Of a stretch of 64,000 nucleotides of DNA, positions 17,107 through 26,689 are shown in pieces (position 1 is the stretch's first letter; the number at the start of each line of letters is the position of its first letter). The notes under the pieces are model-generated. The model saw nothing but the letters and a program-made list of their open reading frames with translations, was not told the origin of the DNA and searched no databases. The translations under genes and the position numbers were made by a program. Origin of the DNA: Pedobacter sp. PLR (lineage in GTDB: Bacteria > Bacteroidota > Bacteroidia > Sphingobacteriales > Sphingobacteriaceae); NCBI RefSeq assembly GCF_026239675.1, contig NZ_JAPIVQ010000002.1, positions 434,001 to 498,000 on the forward strand, in the 5' to 3' direction.

Positions 17107-17526
17107 ATGCCAACCATTCAACAATTAGTTAGAAAAGGTAGAGTAGCACTGGAGTTCAAGAGTAAGTCTCCTGCGTTGGACAGCTGTCCACAGCGAAGAG
17201 GTGTATGTACACGTGTATATACCACTACCCCTAAAAAACCAAACTCAGCAATGCGTAAAGTTGCCCGTGTACGTTTAACCAATGGTAAAGAGGTGAATGC
17301 CTATATTCCAGGTGAAGGTCACAATTTACAGGAGCACTCCATTGTATTGATCCGTGGTGGTCGTGTTAAAGATTTACCAGGAGTACGTTATCACATTATC
17401 CGTGGAGCTTTAGATACTTCAGGAGTTGCTGGTCGTAACCAACGTCGTTCAAAATATGGTACTAAACGTCCTAAGCCAGGACAAGTAGCAGCAGCTGCAG
17501 CACCAAAAAAAGGTAAAAAGAAATAA
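17107..17526 (+). CDS. rpsL: 30S ribosomal protein S12
   Basis: A 139-aa uS12 of the decoding centre. The N-terminal [12 protein letters not shown], the conserved [16 protein letters not shown] (streptomycin region Lys) and [13 protein letters not shown] are intact, with no obvious streptomycin-resistance substitution. It is about 15 residues longer than E. coli S12 because of an Ala/Pro/Lys-rich tail ([15 protein letters not shown]). First gene of the str unit; rpsG follows after 16 nt. Confidence 0.97.
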   Translation: MPTIQQLVRKGRVALEFKSKSPALDSCPQRRGVCTRVYTTTPKKPNSAMRKVARVRLTNGKEVNAYIPGEGHNLQEHSIVLIRGGRVKDLPGVRYHIIRGALDTSGVAGRNQRRSKYGTKRPKPGQVAAAAAPKKGKKK

Positions 17527-17528
17527 TT

Positions 17529-17534
17529 AGGAGG
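17529..17534 (+). promoter_or_regulatory. Full Shine-Dalgarno site before rpsG
   Basis: AGGAGG ends 8 nt before the rpsG ATG. Such complete sites are rare in this phylum, where most genes start without one. Confidence 0.7.
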
Positions 17535-17542
17535 AACAACAA

Positions 17543-18010
17543 ATGAGAAAGTCAAAACCAAAAAAGAGAATTATCCTTCCTGATCCAAAATTTAACGATG
17601 TTCAGGTGACCAGATTTGTAAACAATATGATGTACGATGGAAAAAAATCTATCGCATATAGTATTTTTTACGATGCTGTTGAGCTTGCTGAGAAAAAAGC
17701 TGGCGAGAACGGTCTAGAAGTGTGGAAACGTGCTTTAACAAATGTAATGCCTGCAGTAGAGGTTAAATCTCGTCGTGTAGGTGGTGCAAATTTCCAGGTA
17801 CCTACAGAGGTAAGACCTGACCGTAAGATTGCTTTAGGCATGAAATGGTTAATTTCTTACGCTCGTAAACGTGGTGAAAAAACCATGAAAGAAAAATTAG
17901 CAGGTGAAATCGTTTCAGCAGCTAAAGGTGAAGGTGCAGCAGTTAAGAAAAAAGAAGATACGCATAAAATGGCTGAGGCTAACAAAGCGTTCTCTCATTT
18001 CCGTTTCTAA
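17543..18010 (+). CDS. rpsG: 30S ribosomal protein S7
   Basis: A 155-aa uS7, the assembly-initiating protein of the 30S head that contacts the E-site tRNA and 16S rRNA. Recognised by MRKSKPKKR at the start, KFVNNMM-like [11 protein letters not shown], the [14 protein letters not shown] beta-hairpin and the closing [12 protein letters not shown]. Length is as in E. coli. It is one of few genes here with a full Shine-Dalgarno site. fusA begins 17 nt downstream. Confidence 0.97.
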   Translation: MRKSKPKKRIILPDPKFNDVQVTRFVNNMMYDGKKSIAYSIFYDAVELAEKKAGENGLEVWKRALTNVMPAVEVKSRRVGGANFQVPTEVRPDRKIALGMKWLISYARKRGEKTMKEKLAGEIVSAAKGEGAAVKKKEDTHKMAEANKAFSHFRF

Positions 18011-18027
18011 TCATACAGAATCATAAA

Positions 18028-20142
18028 ATGTCAAGAGACTTAAGATTTACAAGAAATATTGGTATTGCCGCGCACATTGATGCAGGTAAGACCACTACTA
18101 CAGAGCGTATTCTTTACTATGCAGGTGTTAGTCATAAAATTGGTGAAGTGCACGAAGGTGCAGCAACAATGGACTGGATGGCACAGGAGCAGGAACGTGG
18201 TATCACCATTACTTCTGCTGCTACAACTGTTGGTTGGAAATACAGAAATCAAGATTATCATATCAACATTATTGATACACCAGGTCACGTAGATTTTACC
18301 GTAGAGGTAAACCGTTCCCTACGTGTATTAGATGGATTGGTATTCTTATTTTCAGCAGTTGATGGTGTTGAGCCTCAATCTGAAACTAACTGGCGTTTGG
18401 CTAACAACTATAACGTTGCCCGTATCGGCTTCGTAAACAAGATGGACCGTTCAGGTGCAGATTTCTTGAAAGTTGTTGGACAAGTTAAAAGCATGTTAGG
18501 TAGTAATGCAGTTCCATTACAGTTACCAATCGGTGCTGAAGATACTTTCAAAGGTGTGGTTGATTTAATCAACAACCGTGGTATCGTTTGGAATGAGCAT
18601 GATAAAGGAATGACCTTTACTGAAGTACCAATTCCAGAAGATATGTTGGAAGAGGTTGCTGAATGGAGAGAGAAATTGTTGGAATCAGTTGCTGATTACG
18701 ATGAGTCATTGATGGAGAAATTCTTCGATGCTCCTGAAACAATCACTGAACGTGAAGTTTTAGACGCTTTACGTAAAGCAGTATTGGATGCTAAAATTGT
18801 ACCTATGGTTTGTGGTTCATCTTTCAAAAACAAAGGTGTTCAGACAATGCTTGATTACGTGATGGAATTATTGCCTTCACCAATGGATCAGGAAGCTATC
18901 GTTGGAACTAACCCTAACACTGGTGAAGAAACTTTACGTCATCCTGATGAAAAAGAGCCTTTTGCAGCTTTAGCATTTAAAATTGCAACAGATCCTTTCG
19001 TAGGTCGTTTATGTTTTATCCGTGTGTATTCAGGTAATTTAGAAGCTGGTTCATACGTTTATAACGCACGTTCTGAGAACAAAGAGCGTATCTCCCGTAT
19101 CTTCCAAATGCATGCAAACAAGCAAAACCCAATTCCTAATGTAGGTGCTGGTGATATTGCTGCTGTTGTAGGCTTTAAAGATATCAAAACAGGTGATACA
19201 CTTTGTGATGAGAAAAACCCAATCATTCTGGAATCAATGAACTTCCCTGAGCCGGTTATCGGATTAGCTATTGAGCCTAAAACTCAAGCTGATATTGATA
19301 AATTAGGTATGGGATTAGCGAAATTGGCTGAAGAAGATCCTACATTTAGAGTTCAAACTGATCAGGAAACTGGCCAGACTGTAATCTCTGGTATGGGTGA
19401 GCTTCACTTAGACATCCTGATTGACCGTCTTAAACGTGAGTTTAAGGTTGAGGTTAACCAAGGTGCGCCACAAGTAGCTTATAAAGAGGCTATCAACGGA
19501 ACAGTTCAACACCGTGAGACTTACAAAAAACAATCAGGTGGTCGTGGTAAATTCGCGGACATTCAAGTTGTTATTTCGCCAATCGATGCCGATTTCGAAA
19601 AAGGAGGCTTACAGTTTGTGAACGAAATTTCAGGTGGATCTATTCCACGTGAATTTATTCCTTCAGTAGAAAAAGGATTTGCAGCATCTATGGCTAACGG
19701 TGTATTAGCTGGATATCCTCTACCTGATATGAAAGTTCGCTTAATTGATGGTTCATTCCACGCAGTCGATTCAGATGCTTTATCTTTCGAACTTGCAGCT
19801 AAAATGGCTTACCGTGAAGCATTACCTAAATGTAACCCTGTATTGATGGAGCCAATCATGAAAATCGAAATCTTAACCCCTGAAGAAAACATGGGTGATG
19901 TTATCGGTGACATGAACCGTCGTCGTGGTCAACTATTAGGAATGGATACACGTGCAGGTGCTCAGGTAATTAAAGCAACTGTGCCTCTTTCTGAAATGTT
20001 CGGTTATGTAACTCAGTTACGTACCATCACTTCTGGACGTGCAACTTCAACAATGGAATTTGATCATTACGCACCTGCACCTAGAAACGTACAGGATGAA
20101 GTAATTGCAAAATCTAAAGGAAGAGTTAAATCCGCAGAATAA
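18028..20142 (+). CDS. fusA: Elongation factor G
   Basis: A 704-aa translocation GTPase. The P-loop AHIDAGKT is at residues 15-22, switch I has RGITITSAA, switch II is DTPGHVDF, and NKMD gives guanine specificity. Domains II to V follow (the late [10 protein letters not shown] and [17 protein letters not shown] are typical). The normal switch and domain IV features of canonical EF-G are present, so it is the housekeeping copy rather than a ribosome-recycling paralogue. It sits in the classical str order, but tuf does not follow; in Bacteroidetes tuf is usually elsewhere. Confidence 0.96.
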   Translation: MSRDLRFTRNIGIAAHIDAGKTTTTERILYYAGVSHKIGEVHEGAATMDWMAQEQERGITITSAATTVGWKYRNQDYHINIIDTPGHVDFTVEVNRSLRVLDGLVFLFSAVDGVEPQSETNWRLANNYNVARIGFVNKMDRSGADFLKVVGQVKSMLGSNAVPLQLPIGAEDTFKGVVDLINNRGIVWNEHDKGMTFTEVPIPEDMLEEVAEWREKLLESVADYDESLMEKFFDAPETITEREVLDALRKAVLDAKIVPMVCGSSFKNKGVQTMLDYVMELLPSPMDQEAIVGTNPNTGEETLRHPDEKEPFAALAFKIATDPFVGRLCFIRVYSGNLEAGSYVYNARSENKERISRIFQMHANKQNPIPNVGAGDIAAVVGFKDIKTGDTLCDEKNPIILESMNFPEPVIGLAIEPKTQADIDKLGMGLAKLAEEDPTFRVQTDQETGQTVISGMGELHLDILIDRLKREFKVEVNQGAPQVAYKEAINGTVQHRETYKKQSGGRGKFADIQVVISPIDADFEKGGLQFVNEISGGSIPREFIPSVEKGFAASMANGVLAGYPLPDMKVRLIDGSFHAVDSDALSFELAAKMAYREALPKCNPVLMEPIMKIEILTPEENMGDVIGDMNRRRGQLLGMDTRAGAQVIKATVPLSEMFGYVTQLRTITSGRATSTMEFDHYAPAPRNVQDEVIAKSKGRVKSAE

Positions 20143-20156
20143 TATAATATTAAATC

Positions 20157-20190
20157 GGCAGCCGGTTATTAATAGCTCTAACCGGCAGCC
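20157..20190 (+). repeat. Hairpin and direct repeat between fusA and rpsJ
   Basis: GCCGGTT (20161-20167) pairs with AACCGGC (20180-20186). The octamer CGGCAGCC also occurs twice, at 20157-20164 and 20183-20190. There is no T-run, so this looks like an intercistronic mRNA structure rather than a terminator. Confidence 0.55.
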
Positions 20191-20206
20191 TTAATACATA
20201 CATAAG

Positions 20207-20512
20207 ATGAGCCAAAGAATCAGAATTAAATTAAAATCTTACGATTACAACTTAGTAGACAAATCTGCTGAGAAAATCGTTAAGACTGTTAAACCTACGG
20301 GTGCAGTAGTTAGTGGTCCAATTCCATTGCCTACAGAAAAGAAAATCTTCACTGTTTTGCGTTCTCCACACGTTAACAAAAAAGCACGTGAGCAGTTTCA
20401 ATTATGCGCTTACAAACGTTTGTTAGACATTTATAGCTCTAACTCTAAAACGGTTGACGCTTTAATGAAACTTGAACTACCTAGCGGTGTTGAAGTTGAA
20501 ATCAAAGTTTAA
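20207..20512 (+). CDS. rpsJ: 30S ribosomal protein S10
   Basis: A 101-aa uS10 with [20 protein letters not shown] at the N-terminus and [12 protein letters not shown] in the middle. It is a 30S head protein and, as NusE, a partner in transcription antitermination. In most bacteria rplC follows at once. Here a very strong terminator and three unrelated genes separate rpsJ from rplC, so rpsJ is the last gene of the str unit. Confidence 0.97.
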   Translation: MSQRIRIKLKSYDYNLVDKSAEKIVKTVKPTGAVVSGPIPLPTEKKIFTVLRSPHVNKKAREQFQLCAYKRLLDIYSSNSKTVDALMKLELPSGVEVEIKV

Positions 20513-20526
20513 CTTTTTAGACGAAT

Positions 20527-20569
20527 AACAAAAAAGCCTTCAGGATTTATTCCTGAAGGCTTTTTTGTT
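20527..20569. terminator. Strong terminator separating rpsJ from the S10 remainder
   Basis: A 19-bp perfect stem (20527-20545 with 20551-20569) around a 5-nt loop, with an A-run on the left and a T-run on the right. It can act in both directions, serving rpsJ and the converging minus-strand gene. Confidence 0.92.
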
Positions 20570-20584
20570 GAAGAAGCTTTTTTA

Positions 20585-21187
20585 TTACTTCCTTCTTAAT
20601 TCGTCAAGCTTATTGCGCTCGTCTTGCAATTCTCTCGCTAGTTTCTTCTCTTTATCATTCGCCTTGGTCTTGTAGTTTTGGTATTCCTGAGCGATCTCTT
20701 CATATAATGAACTTCTGTATTTTGCTTCATGCATGAATTTTGCGGAACGCAGGATGACAATGGCCAATGCAGCAGCCAGTACCAGGATCAGACTCCATAC
20801 GATGACATTGTATTTGCCTTTGGTAAAGGAGATGCCAAGGAAACTAATTTCATCTAACTTCGCATTGGAGCTGGCCAAAGCACTCTCTGAACCTGAAATC
20901 TGAGCTTTCAAAGCAGCAACAGCTTTTTCCTGTTCCGCAAGTTTGACCTTAACCGCGATCAGTTGTTTTCGGTTGTAGTTGATCGAGTCCGATACACTCT
21001 TCCAGAATCCGCCAAGCCTGGCTGGATTGATGAGCTTGTAACCATTGATGGTTTTCGATTTAGATATCATGAGCTGATATTGTCCCCTCAGACTTGGATC
21101 AGCTTTCGCACTGTCTGTAGCTAATTGTGCCTGTGTATTTAAATTTAAGAAGAGCAGCGCTATAATCGAGAATAACAGTTTTTTCAT
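20585..21187 (-). CDS. Unknown membrane protein with coiled coils
   Basis: A 200-aa protein that I do not recognise. It has a signal peptide (about 1-20, MKKLLFSIIALLF to TQAQ). A periplasmic helical part (about 60-115) is rich in Lys/Glu/Ala and likely coiled. One membrane segment follows (about 128-148), and then a cytosolic Lys/Glu-rich coiled coil to the end (EKKLARELQDERNKLDELR). The topology of a coil on each side of one membrane pass is seen in envelope-spanning scaffold or signalling proteins, but no catalytic motif exists. It lies antisense inside the interrupted ribosomal cluster. Function unknown. Confidence 0.7.
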   Translation of the reverse strand: MKKLLFSIIALLFLNLNTQAQLATDSAKADPSLRGQYQLMISKSKTINGYKLINPARLGGFWKSVSDSINYNRKQLIAVKVKLAEQEKAVAALKAQISGSESALASSNAKLDEISFLGISFTKGKYNVIVWSLILVLAAALAIVILRSAKFMHEAKYRSSLYEEIAQEYQNYKTKANDKEKKLARELQDERNKLDELRRK

Positions 21188-21327
21188 AAGGGATTTTTTT
21201 TAAGGAATATTATTGTTAGTTAAAGATGCTTCGTGTTTAATTCAGTAGGATTTACCGGATCGTAACGGTTGTTAAATGATGATGATTGGCAAACCCTGTT
21301 TAATCTAACAATCATTTGGGAATTTTA

Positions 21328-21356
21328 TTGTGTTCTAAGTATAGATAGTATATTTG
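21328..21356 (+). promoter_or_regulatory. Promoter of the TSUP-DUF1634 pair
   Basis: TTG at 21328-21330, 18 nt, TATATTTG at 21349-21356. The box ends 5 nt before the ATG at 21362, so the transcript should be leaderless or nearly so. Confidence 0.65.
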
Positions 21357-21361
21357 CAGCA

Positions 21362-22198
21362 ATGTCGGTATTACTATTTACAATTATAGTTTTAGCAGGT
21401 GCTTTTTTAGCTGGATTGGTTGGTTCACTGACTGGTTTAGGGGGTGGAGTGATTATTATTCCGCTACTGACACTGGCTTTGGGTGTAGATATTCATTATG
21501 CGATCGGTGCTTCTATTGTATCTGTAATTGCGACTTCTTCGGGCTCTGCCGCGGCTTACGTGAAAGAGGGGATCACCAATATCCGTATTGGGATGTTCTT
21601 AGAAGTAGCCACTACCGTTAGTGCGGTTATTGGTGCTGTCATCACAGTTTATCTGAATCCGGGTTTCATTGCGGTTGTTTTTGGCCTGATCCTTTTGTTT
21701 TCTGCGGCCATGATGGTAATTAAGAAAGTGGATCGTTCAGATAATGATACTTCTGGGAAACTGGCGGTGTTTTTTAAGCTGAACGGGACTTATCCTACAG
21801 AAAACGGTCCTAAAAATTATGCGGTTCACAGGGTAGCAGGGGGCTTTGTGATGATGTTTTTCGCAGGGATCATTTCCGGTTTACTGGGTATTGGTTCCGG
21901 GGCGTTAAAAGTGATTGCGATGGATAATATCATGAGGATTCCTTTTAAGGTGTCTACAACGACCAGTAACTTCATGATGGGGGTAACAGCCGCTGCCAGT
22001 GCAATCGTTTACTTACACCGTGGTCAGATTGATCCGGGGATAGCAATGCCGGTGACCATAGGGGTGCTGACGGGAGCTACCATAGGCTCAAAAATCCTGG
22101 TTCGCGCCAAAACGGATAAATTAAAGGTGGTATTTGCAGTGGTGGTGACCTTCCTTGCTCTGCAAATGATTTATAACGGTTTATCAGGAAAGCTATGA
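21362..22198 (+). CDS. TSUP family sulfite/organosulfonate exporter-like permease
   Basis: A 278-aa inner-membrane protein of the TauE/SafE (TSUP) family with about eight hydrophobic segments in two homologous halves. Each half carries the Gly-rich family signature: GLVGSLTGLGGGVIIIPLL near residue 20 and GIISGLLGIGSGALKV near 180. Substrates of the family include sulfite, thiosulfate, sulfoacetate and other anions; none can be chosen here. The start at 21362 is preferred to an ATG at 21269, since homologues begin with this membrane segment and a promoter sits immediately upstream. It overlaps the DUF1634 gene by 4 nt, a pairing common in this phylum. Confidence 0.88.
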   Translation: MSVLLFTIIVLAGAFLAGLVGSLTGLGGGVIIIPLLTLALGVDIHYAIGASIVSVIATSSGSAAAYVKEGITNIRIGMFLEVATTVSAVIGAVITVYLNPGFIAVVFGLILLFSAAMMVIKKVDRSDNDTSGKLAVFFKLNGTYPTENGPKNYAVHRVAGGFVMMFFAGIISGLLGIGSGALKVIAMDNIMRIPFKVSTTTSNFMMGVTAAASAIVYLHRGQIDPGIAMPVTIGVLTGATIGSKILVRAKTDKLKVVFAVVVTFLALQMIYNGLSGKL

Positions 22199-22590
22199 GT
22201 TTAACACGAAAAAATTTCTTTGCGGATCGCGACATTCAGGTCATTTTGGGGACTTTGCTCCGTGTGGGTGTTATCGCCTCCATGTCTGTAGTATTGGTGG
22301 GTGGCTTTCTTTACCTGTTGTCAAACCATTCCGCGCCGGTAGATTACGGTGATTTTAACCCAAACAAGTCAGGATTGTCTTCTATTTTTGCTATTTTTAT
22401 CGGATTACGAGAATTGGATCCTAAGGCGATCATCCAATTCGGGACTTTATTATTGATTTTTACCCCTGTTGCCAGGGTTGTTTTTTCGATCTTCAGCTTT
22501 CTGATCGAGCGGGATTACTTATATGTTTTGATCGGATCATTTGTTTTGATGGTGATCCTGTATAGCCTGAGTGATAAGTTGGTTGGTTAA
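22195..22590 (+). CDS. DUF1634 membrane protein, TSUP partner
   Basis: A 131-aa protein with three membrane segments (about 22-45, 78-100 and 108-128) matching DUF1634. The start ATG overlaps the TSUP stop codon (ATGA), so the two are translationally coupled. DUF1634 genes are repeatedly found next to TSUP permeases and the protein is presumably an accessory subunit. Together they interrupt the ribosomal cluster. Confidence 0.85.
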   Translation: MSLTRKNFFADRDIQVILGTLLRVGVIASMSVVLVGGFLYLLSNHSAPVDYGDFNPNKSGLSSIFAIFIGLRELDPKAIIQFGTLLLIFTPVARVVFSIFSFLIERDYLYVLIGSFVLMVILYSLSDKLVG

Positions 22591-22665
22591 AAACTTACTT
22601 AGCTCAATCTATTCCCCTTCCTAAAAATAAATAGGGCTTATTTGAAAAAATAATTAGCTAACTAT

Positions 22666-22695
22666 TTGAAAATTAAGATTTCTTTCGTATTTTTG
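22666..22695 (+). promoter_or_regulatory. Promoter of the rplC-led S10 operon
   Basis: TTG at 22666-22668, exactly 19 nt, TATTTTTG at 22688-22695: a full consensus match. The start site is expected near 22700, giving a leader of about 70 nt before rplC. Confidence 0.8.
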
Positions 22696-22699
22696 CCCT

Positions 22700-22746
22700 C
22701 CCTTAAAGGGAATTGTATCCACCTTGAACGAAGCCCTACTGCTTCG
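22700..22746 (+). promoter_or_regulatory. Structured 5' leader of the S10 operon
   Basis: The leader contains a short CCCTT/AAGGG element near the start site (22700-22710) and a hairpin CGAAG (22729-22733) with CTTCG (22742-22746). Leaders of this operon often carry r-protein feedback sites. No known motif is recognised here. Confidence 0.35.
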
Positions 22747-22771
22747 ATGGGTGTTAAATTAAAAAAAGAAA

Positions 22772-23389
22772 ATGTCAGGTATTATTGGAAAAAAAGTAGG
22801 AATGACCAGCATATTCGACGCCGATGGAAAGAACATTCCATGTACGGTGATTGAAGCTGGACCTTGTGTTGTTACACAGGTAAAGACCGAAGAGAAAGAC
22901 GGTTATGTTTCCGTTCAGTTAGGTTTCGACGAAGCCAAAGAAAAGAACACTACCAAGCCTCTTAAAGGCCACTTTGCGAAAGCAAGCACAACCCCAAAAC
23001 GTAAATTGGTTGAATTCGAACCATTCGCAGAATCTCTTACTTTAGGAGACACTGTGACTGTTAGTATTTTCAATGAAGGCGATTTCGTGGATGTTGTAGG
23101 TACTTCTAAAGGTAAAGGTTTCCAGGGTGTTGTAAAACGTCATGGTTTCGCTGGTGTTGGTGGACAAACTCACGGACAGCATAACAGAATGCGTGCGCCA
23201 GGTTCACTGGGTGCTGCTTCGTATCCAGCTCGTGTATTTAAAGGTATGCGTATGGCGGGTAGAATGGGTGGTGACAGAGTAAAAGTTCAGAACTTACAAG
23301 TTTTGAAAGTTTATGCTGATCAAAACCTTGTTGTAGTTAGTGGTTCCATTCCAGGAGCTAAGGGTTCTTACGTAATCTTAGATAAGTAA
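22772..23389 (+). CDS. rplC: 50S ribosomal protein L3
   Basis: A 205-aa uL3 that binds 23S rRNA near the peptidyl-transferase centre. [13 protein letters not shown] at the N-terminus and the extended-loop signature [19 protein letters not shown] with [13 protein letters not shown] are intact. The start is taken at MSGIIGKK; an upstream in-frame extension would include leader sequence. It opens the S10 remainder operon with its own promoter, rplD following after 4 nt. Confidence 0.97.
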   Translation: MSGIIGKKVGMTSIFDADGKNIPCTVIEAGPCVVTQVKTEEKDGYVSVQLGFDEAKEKNTTKPLKGHFAKASTTPKRKLVEFEPFAESLTLGDTVTVSIFNEGDFVDVVGTSKGKGFQGVVKRHGFAGVGGQTHGQHNRMRAPGSLGAASYPARVFKGMRMAGRMGGDRVKVQNLQVLKVYADQNLVVVSGSIPGAKGSYVILDK

Positions 23390-23393
23390 GCAG

Positions 23394-24023
23394 ATGGAAG
23401 TTAAAGTATTAAACATTTCAGGAAAAGAGACAGGTGCCAAGGTGCAACTTCCTGAGTCAGTATTTGGCATTACGCCTGTTGACCACGCGATCTATTTAGA
23501 TGTAAAACAGTATTTGGCTAATCAACGTCAGGGTACTCACAAGTCTAAGCAACGTAACGAAATTGCAGGTTCGACCCGCAAACTTTACAAACAAAAAGGT
23601 ACTGGTGGTGCTCGTGCCGGAAGTATTAAATCTCCATTGTTTAATGGTGGTGGTCGTGTGTTTGGTCCTCAACCACGTGATTATAGTTTCAAATTGAACA
23701 AAAAGTTAAAGCAACTGGCTCGTAGATCAGCATTGACCTACAAAGCACAGGATAACAACATTGTTGTTTTAGAAGACTTTGCTTTTGATTCAATCAAAAC
23801 TAAAAACTACCTTGATTTAGTTAGCGCATTAAACATCGCTGGCGAAAAGACATTGTTGGTTTTACCTTCACAAAATAACAATATCTATTTATCAAGCAGA
23901 AACATCCAGAAAGCGAAAGTTATCACTGCAGATCAGTTGAATACATATGATGTATTAAACTGTGGCAAACTTTTGTTTACAGCTGATTCTCTTAAAACAA
24001 TTGAGGAGGCATTTGCCAAGTAA
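23394..24023 (+). CDS. rplD: 50S ribosomal protein L4
   Basis: A 209-aa uL4. The exit-tunnel loop signature [20 protein letters not shown], then [16 protein letters not shown] and [15 protein letters not shown], are conserved. In E. coli L4 represses its own operon by acting on the leader; whether it does so here is unknown. It is followed by rplW with 1 nt between stop and start. Confidence 0.97.
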   Translation: MEVKVLNISGKETGAKVQLPESVFGITPVDHAIYLDVKQYLANQRQGTHKSKQRNEIAGSTRKLYKQKGTGGARAGSIKSPLFNGGGRVFGPQPRDYSFKLNKKLKQLARRSALTYKAQDNNIVVLEDFAFDSIKTKNYLDLVSALNIAGEKTLLVLPSQNNNIYLSSRNIQKAKVITADQLNTYDVLNCGKLLFTADSLKTIEEAFAK

Positions 24024-24024
24024 T

Positions 24025-24315
24025 ATGGAATTTTTAAAGAAACCAATATTAACCGAAAAAGCTTCTGCATTAACAGAAAAGTCTAATCGCTTTACTTTTA
24101 AAGTAGAACACAAAGCAAATAAATTGCAGATTAAGCAAGCCATAGAGAAAATGTACAGCGTTAACATTTTAGCCATTAATACAATGGTTGTAAATGGTAA
24201 AGTAAAGTCCAGAAACACTAAAGGTGGATTAGTAACGGGTCGTAGCCCAAAATACAAAAAAGCGATTGTAACCCTGGCAGCAGGCGAAACAATTGATTAT
24301 TACGCGAATATTTAA
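24025..24315 (+). CDS. rplW: 50S ribosomal protein L23
   Basis: A 96-aa uL23, located at the tunnel exit and a docking point for trigger factor and SRP. LKKPILTEKASALTEKSNRFTFKV is typical at the N-terminus, with the later VNILAINTMVVNGK and the basic RSPKYKKAIVTL. An in-frame upstream ATG at 23962 would overlap rplD by 62 nt, so MEFLKKPI is chosen as the start. Confidence 0.96.
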   Translation: MEFLKKPILTEKASALTEKSNRFTFKVEHKANKLQIKQAIEKMYSVNILAINTMVVNGKVKSRNTKGGLVTGRSPKYKKAIVTLAAGETIDYYANI

Positions 24316-24336
24316 TAAAGTGAATAATTTATAACT

Positions 24337-25161
24337 ATGGGCTTAAGAAAATTTAAACCAGTCACTCCGGGAACCCGCTTTAGAGTAGGTGCCAGCTTTT
24401 CGGAGATTACAGCAACCAAGCCCGAAAAATCATTGGTTGTATCTTCTAAGAAATCAGGAGGACGTAACAATACAGGAAAGATGACTATGCGCTACATGGG
24501 TGGTGGTCACAAGAAATCTTACCGTTTAATTGACTTTAAACGTGATAAGTTTAACATTCCTGCAACAGTAGCTACTGTTGAATACGATCCAAACCGTACC
24601 GCTCGTATTGCACTATTGCACTACGTAGACGGAGAGAAGCGTTACATTATTGCACCGGAAGGATTGCAAGTAGGACAAACAGTAATTTCGGGTGATACAG
24701 CAACTCCAGAAGTAGGAAATGCATTAACACTGTCAAGAATCCCATTGGGATCGATTGTACATAACATTGAAATTCAACCAGGTCGTGGTGCCCAAATGGC
24801 ACGTAGCGCAGGTGCTTATGCTCAGTTAGCAGCACGTGATGGTAAATATGCAACTGTTAAAATGCCATCAGGTGAAGTAAGAGCAATCTTAGTTACTTGT
24901 TTAGCTACAATCGGAGCTGTTTCGAACTCGGATCATGCAAATGAAGTATTAGGTAAAGCAGGTCGTAAACGTTGGTTAGGACGTCGTCCTAGAACTCGTC
25001 CGGTAGCGATGAATCCTGTCGATCACCCAATGGGTGGTGGTGAGGGTCGCTCATCAGGAGGTCAACCTCGCTCAAGAAACGGATTGTACTCGAAAGGATA
25101 CAAAACTCGTTCACTTAAAAAATACTCAAATCGTTTCATCATAGAGAAAAGGAAGAAATAA
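24337..25161 (+). CDS. rplB: 50S ribosomal protein L2
   Basis: A 274-aa uL2 required for subunit association and peptidyl transfer. [19 protein letters not shown] and the C-terminal active-site region [15 protein letters not shown] (with the conserved His) are intact. Its TAA overlaps the rpsS ATG by one base (TAATG), indicating coupled translation. Confidence 0.97.
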   Translation: MGLRKFKPVTPGTRFRVGASFSEITATKPEKSLVVSSKKSGGRNNTGKMTMRYMGGGHKKSYRLIDFKRDKFNIPATVATVEYDPNRTARIALLHYVDGEKRYIIAPEGLQVGQTVISGDTATPEVGNALTLSRIPLGSIVHNIEIQPGRGAQMARSAGAYAQLAARDGKYATVKMPSGEVRAILVTCLATIGAVSNSDHANEVLGKAGRKRWLGRRPRTRPVAMNPVDHPMGGGEGRSSGGQPRSRNGLYSKGYKTRSLKKYSNRFIIEKRKK

Positions 25162-25427
25162 TGGCTCGTTCGATAAAAAAAGGACCTTATATTGACCATA
25201 ACGTAGAGAAGAAAGTAGTATCTATGAATGATTCAGGCAAAAGGTCTGTAATTAAAACTTGGTCTCGCAGATCAATGATTTCACCAGATTTCGTGAATCA
25301 TACATTTGCAGTGCATAACGGAAATAAGTTTATTCCGGTATACGTAACAGAAAACATGGTTGGTCACAAGCTGGGAGAGTTTGCTCCAACCAGAACATTT
25401 AGGGGTCACTCTGAAAAGAAAAAATAA
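25161..25427 (+). CDS. rpsS: 30S ribosomal protein S19
   Basis: An 88-aa uS19 of the 30S head that forms an inter-subunit bridge and partners S13. Signature residues are [30 protein letters not shown] and the closing [15 protein letters not shown]. Coupled by 1-nt overlap to rplB; rplV follows after 7 nt. Confidence 0.97.
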   Translation: MARSIKKGPYIDHNVEKKVVSMNDSGKRSVIKTWSRRSMISPDFVNHTFAVHNGNKFIPVYVTENMVGHKLGEFAPTRTFRGHSEKKK

Positions 25428-25434
25428 TTAAGAG

Positions 25435-25797
25435 ATGGAAGCAGTAGCGAAATTAAACAATTGTCCAACCTCACCACGTAAAATGCGTTTGGTTGTAGAT
25501 CTTATCAGAGGTGAGCGTGTAGAGAAAGCTTTAAGTATTTTGAAGTTTACCAATAAAGAAGCAGCAATCAGAGTTGAAAAACTTTTATTGTCAGCTATCA
25601 AAAACTGGGAAACTAAAAATGAAGGTTCTCGCCCTGAAGAAAACCAGTTATACGTGAAAACGATAATGGTAGGCGGTGGTCGTCAGTTAAAAAGACTTAG
25701 ACCAGCACCTCAAGGACGTGGTTACAGAATCCGTAAGCGTTCTAACCATGTAACTTTGGTAGTAGATAGTAAAAACGTTGAAACTCAAACTAATTAA
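25435..25797 (+). CDS. rplV: 50S ribosomal protein L22
   Basis: A 120-aa uL22 whose beta-hairpin lines the exit tunnel. The conserved [21 protein letters not shown] opens it and [19 protein letters not shown] marks the hairpin and strand. The macrolide-sensitive loop shows no deletion compared with the usual length. Next gene, rpsC, begins 5 nt on. Confidence 0.97.
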   Translation: MEAVAKLNNCPTSPRKMRLVVDLIRGERVEKALSILKFTNKEAAIRVEKLLLSAIKNWETKNEGSRPEENQLYVKTIMVGGGRQLKRLRPAPQGRGYRIRKRSNHVTLVVDSKNVETQTN

Positions 25798-25802
25798 CAG
25801 AA

Positions 25803-26651
25803 ATGGGACAAAAAGCACATCCAATAGGAAACAGGTTAGGAATCATCAAAGGTTGGGATTCTAACTGGTTCGGTGGCAACAACTATGCTGATAAATTAGT
25901 TGAGGACGAAAAAATAAGAAAATACCTTTCTGTACGTATCGCCAAAGGCGGTGTAGCGAAAGTAGTAATCGAACGTACGTTAAAGCGTATCACGGTAACT
26001 ATCCACACTGCACGTCCGGGTATTGTGATCGGAAAAGCAGGAGCTGAGGTTGACAAGATCAAAGAAGAGTTGAAGAAATTGACTAAAAAGGAAATTCAAA
26101 TCAACATTTTTGAGATCAAACGTCCTGAGCTTGATGCACAATTAGTTGCAGAAGGTGTTGCAAAACAATTAGAAGCAAGGATCTCATTCCGTAGAGCAAT
26201 GAAATCTACTATTGCATCAACGATGCGTATGGGTGCTGAAGGTATCAAAATTATGACCTCTGGTCGTTTAGGTGGTGCTGAAATGGCTCGTAGCGAACAG
26301 TATAAAGAAGGAAGAATTCCTTTGCATACTTTCCGTGCTGACATTGACTATGCATTAGCAGAAGCTTTAACTACTTATGGTAAAATAGGTGTTAAAGTAT
26401 GGATCTGTAAAGGTGAAGTTTACGGTAAACGTGATCTTTCTCCGAATCTTGGTTCTGTGAGCAATGCTCCAGGCAAAGGTGGCAGACCAGAAGGTGCTTT
26501 CGGTGGTGGAAGAGACAGAGATAACCGTGGCGGTGGAGACAGAAGAAACGACAATAAAGGTCGTGGCGGAAGAGGTCCAGGTCAAGGAGCTCCTGGTGCA
26601 GGAAGAGATAATAGAGGCGGAAATACTCCTAACAGAGGTCCTCGTAAATAA
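25803..26651 (+). CDS. rpsC: 30S ribosomal protein S3 with Gly/Arg/Asp-rich tail
   Basis: A 282-aa uS3, longer than the 230 or so residues of E. coli S3. The N-terminal region, KH domain ([14 protein letters not shown], GxxG intact) and C-terminal domain ([35 protein letters not shown]) are normal. From about residue 220 an extra low-complexity tail of roughly 60 residues begins. It is rich in Gly, Arg, Asp and Asn and has three RGG triplets. S3 sits at the mRNA entry channel, so the tail would project near incoming mRNA. The gene is followed by 38 nt and then rplP. Confidence 0.97.
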   Translation: MGQKAHPIGNRLGIIKGWDSNWFGGNNYADKLVEDEKIRKYLSVRIAKGGVAKVVIERTLKRITVTIHTARPGIVIGKAGAEVDKIKEELKKLTKKEIQINIFEIKRPELDAQLVAEGVAKQLEARISFRRAMKSTIASTMRMGAEGIKIMTSGRLGGAEMARSEQYKEGRIPLHTFRADIDYALAEALTTYGKIGVKVWICKGEVYGKRDLSPNLGSVSNAPGKGGRPEGAFGGGRDRDNRGGGDRRNDNKGRGGRGPGQGAPGAGRDNRGGNTPNRGPRK

Positions 26652-26689
26652 TTAGTTAACAGATCGTTTAACGATAATATTAGATAAAG

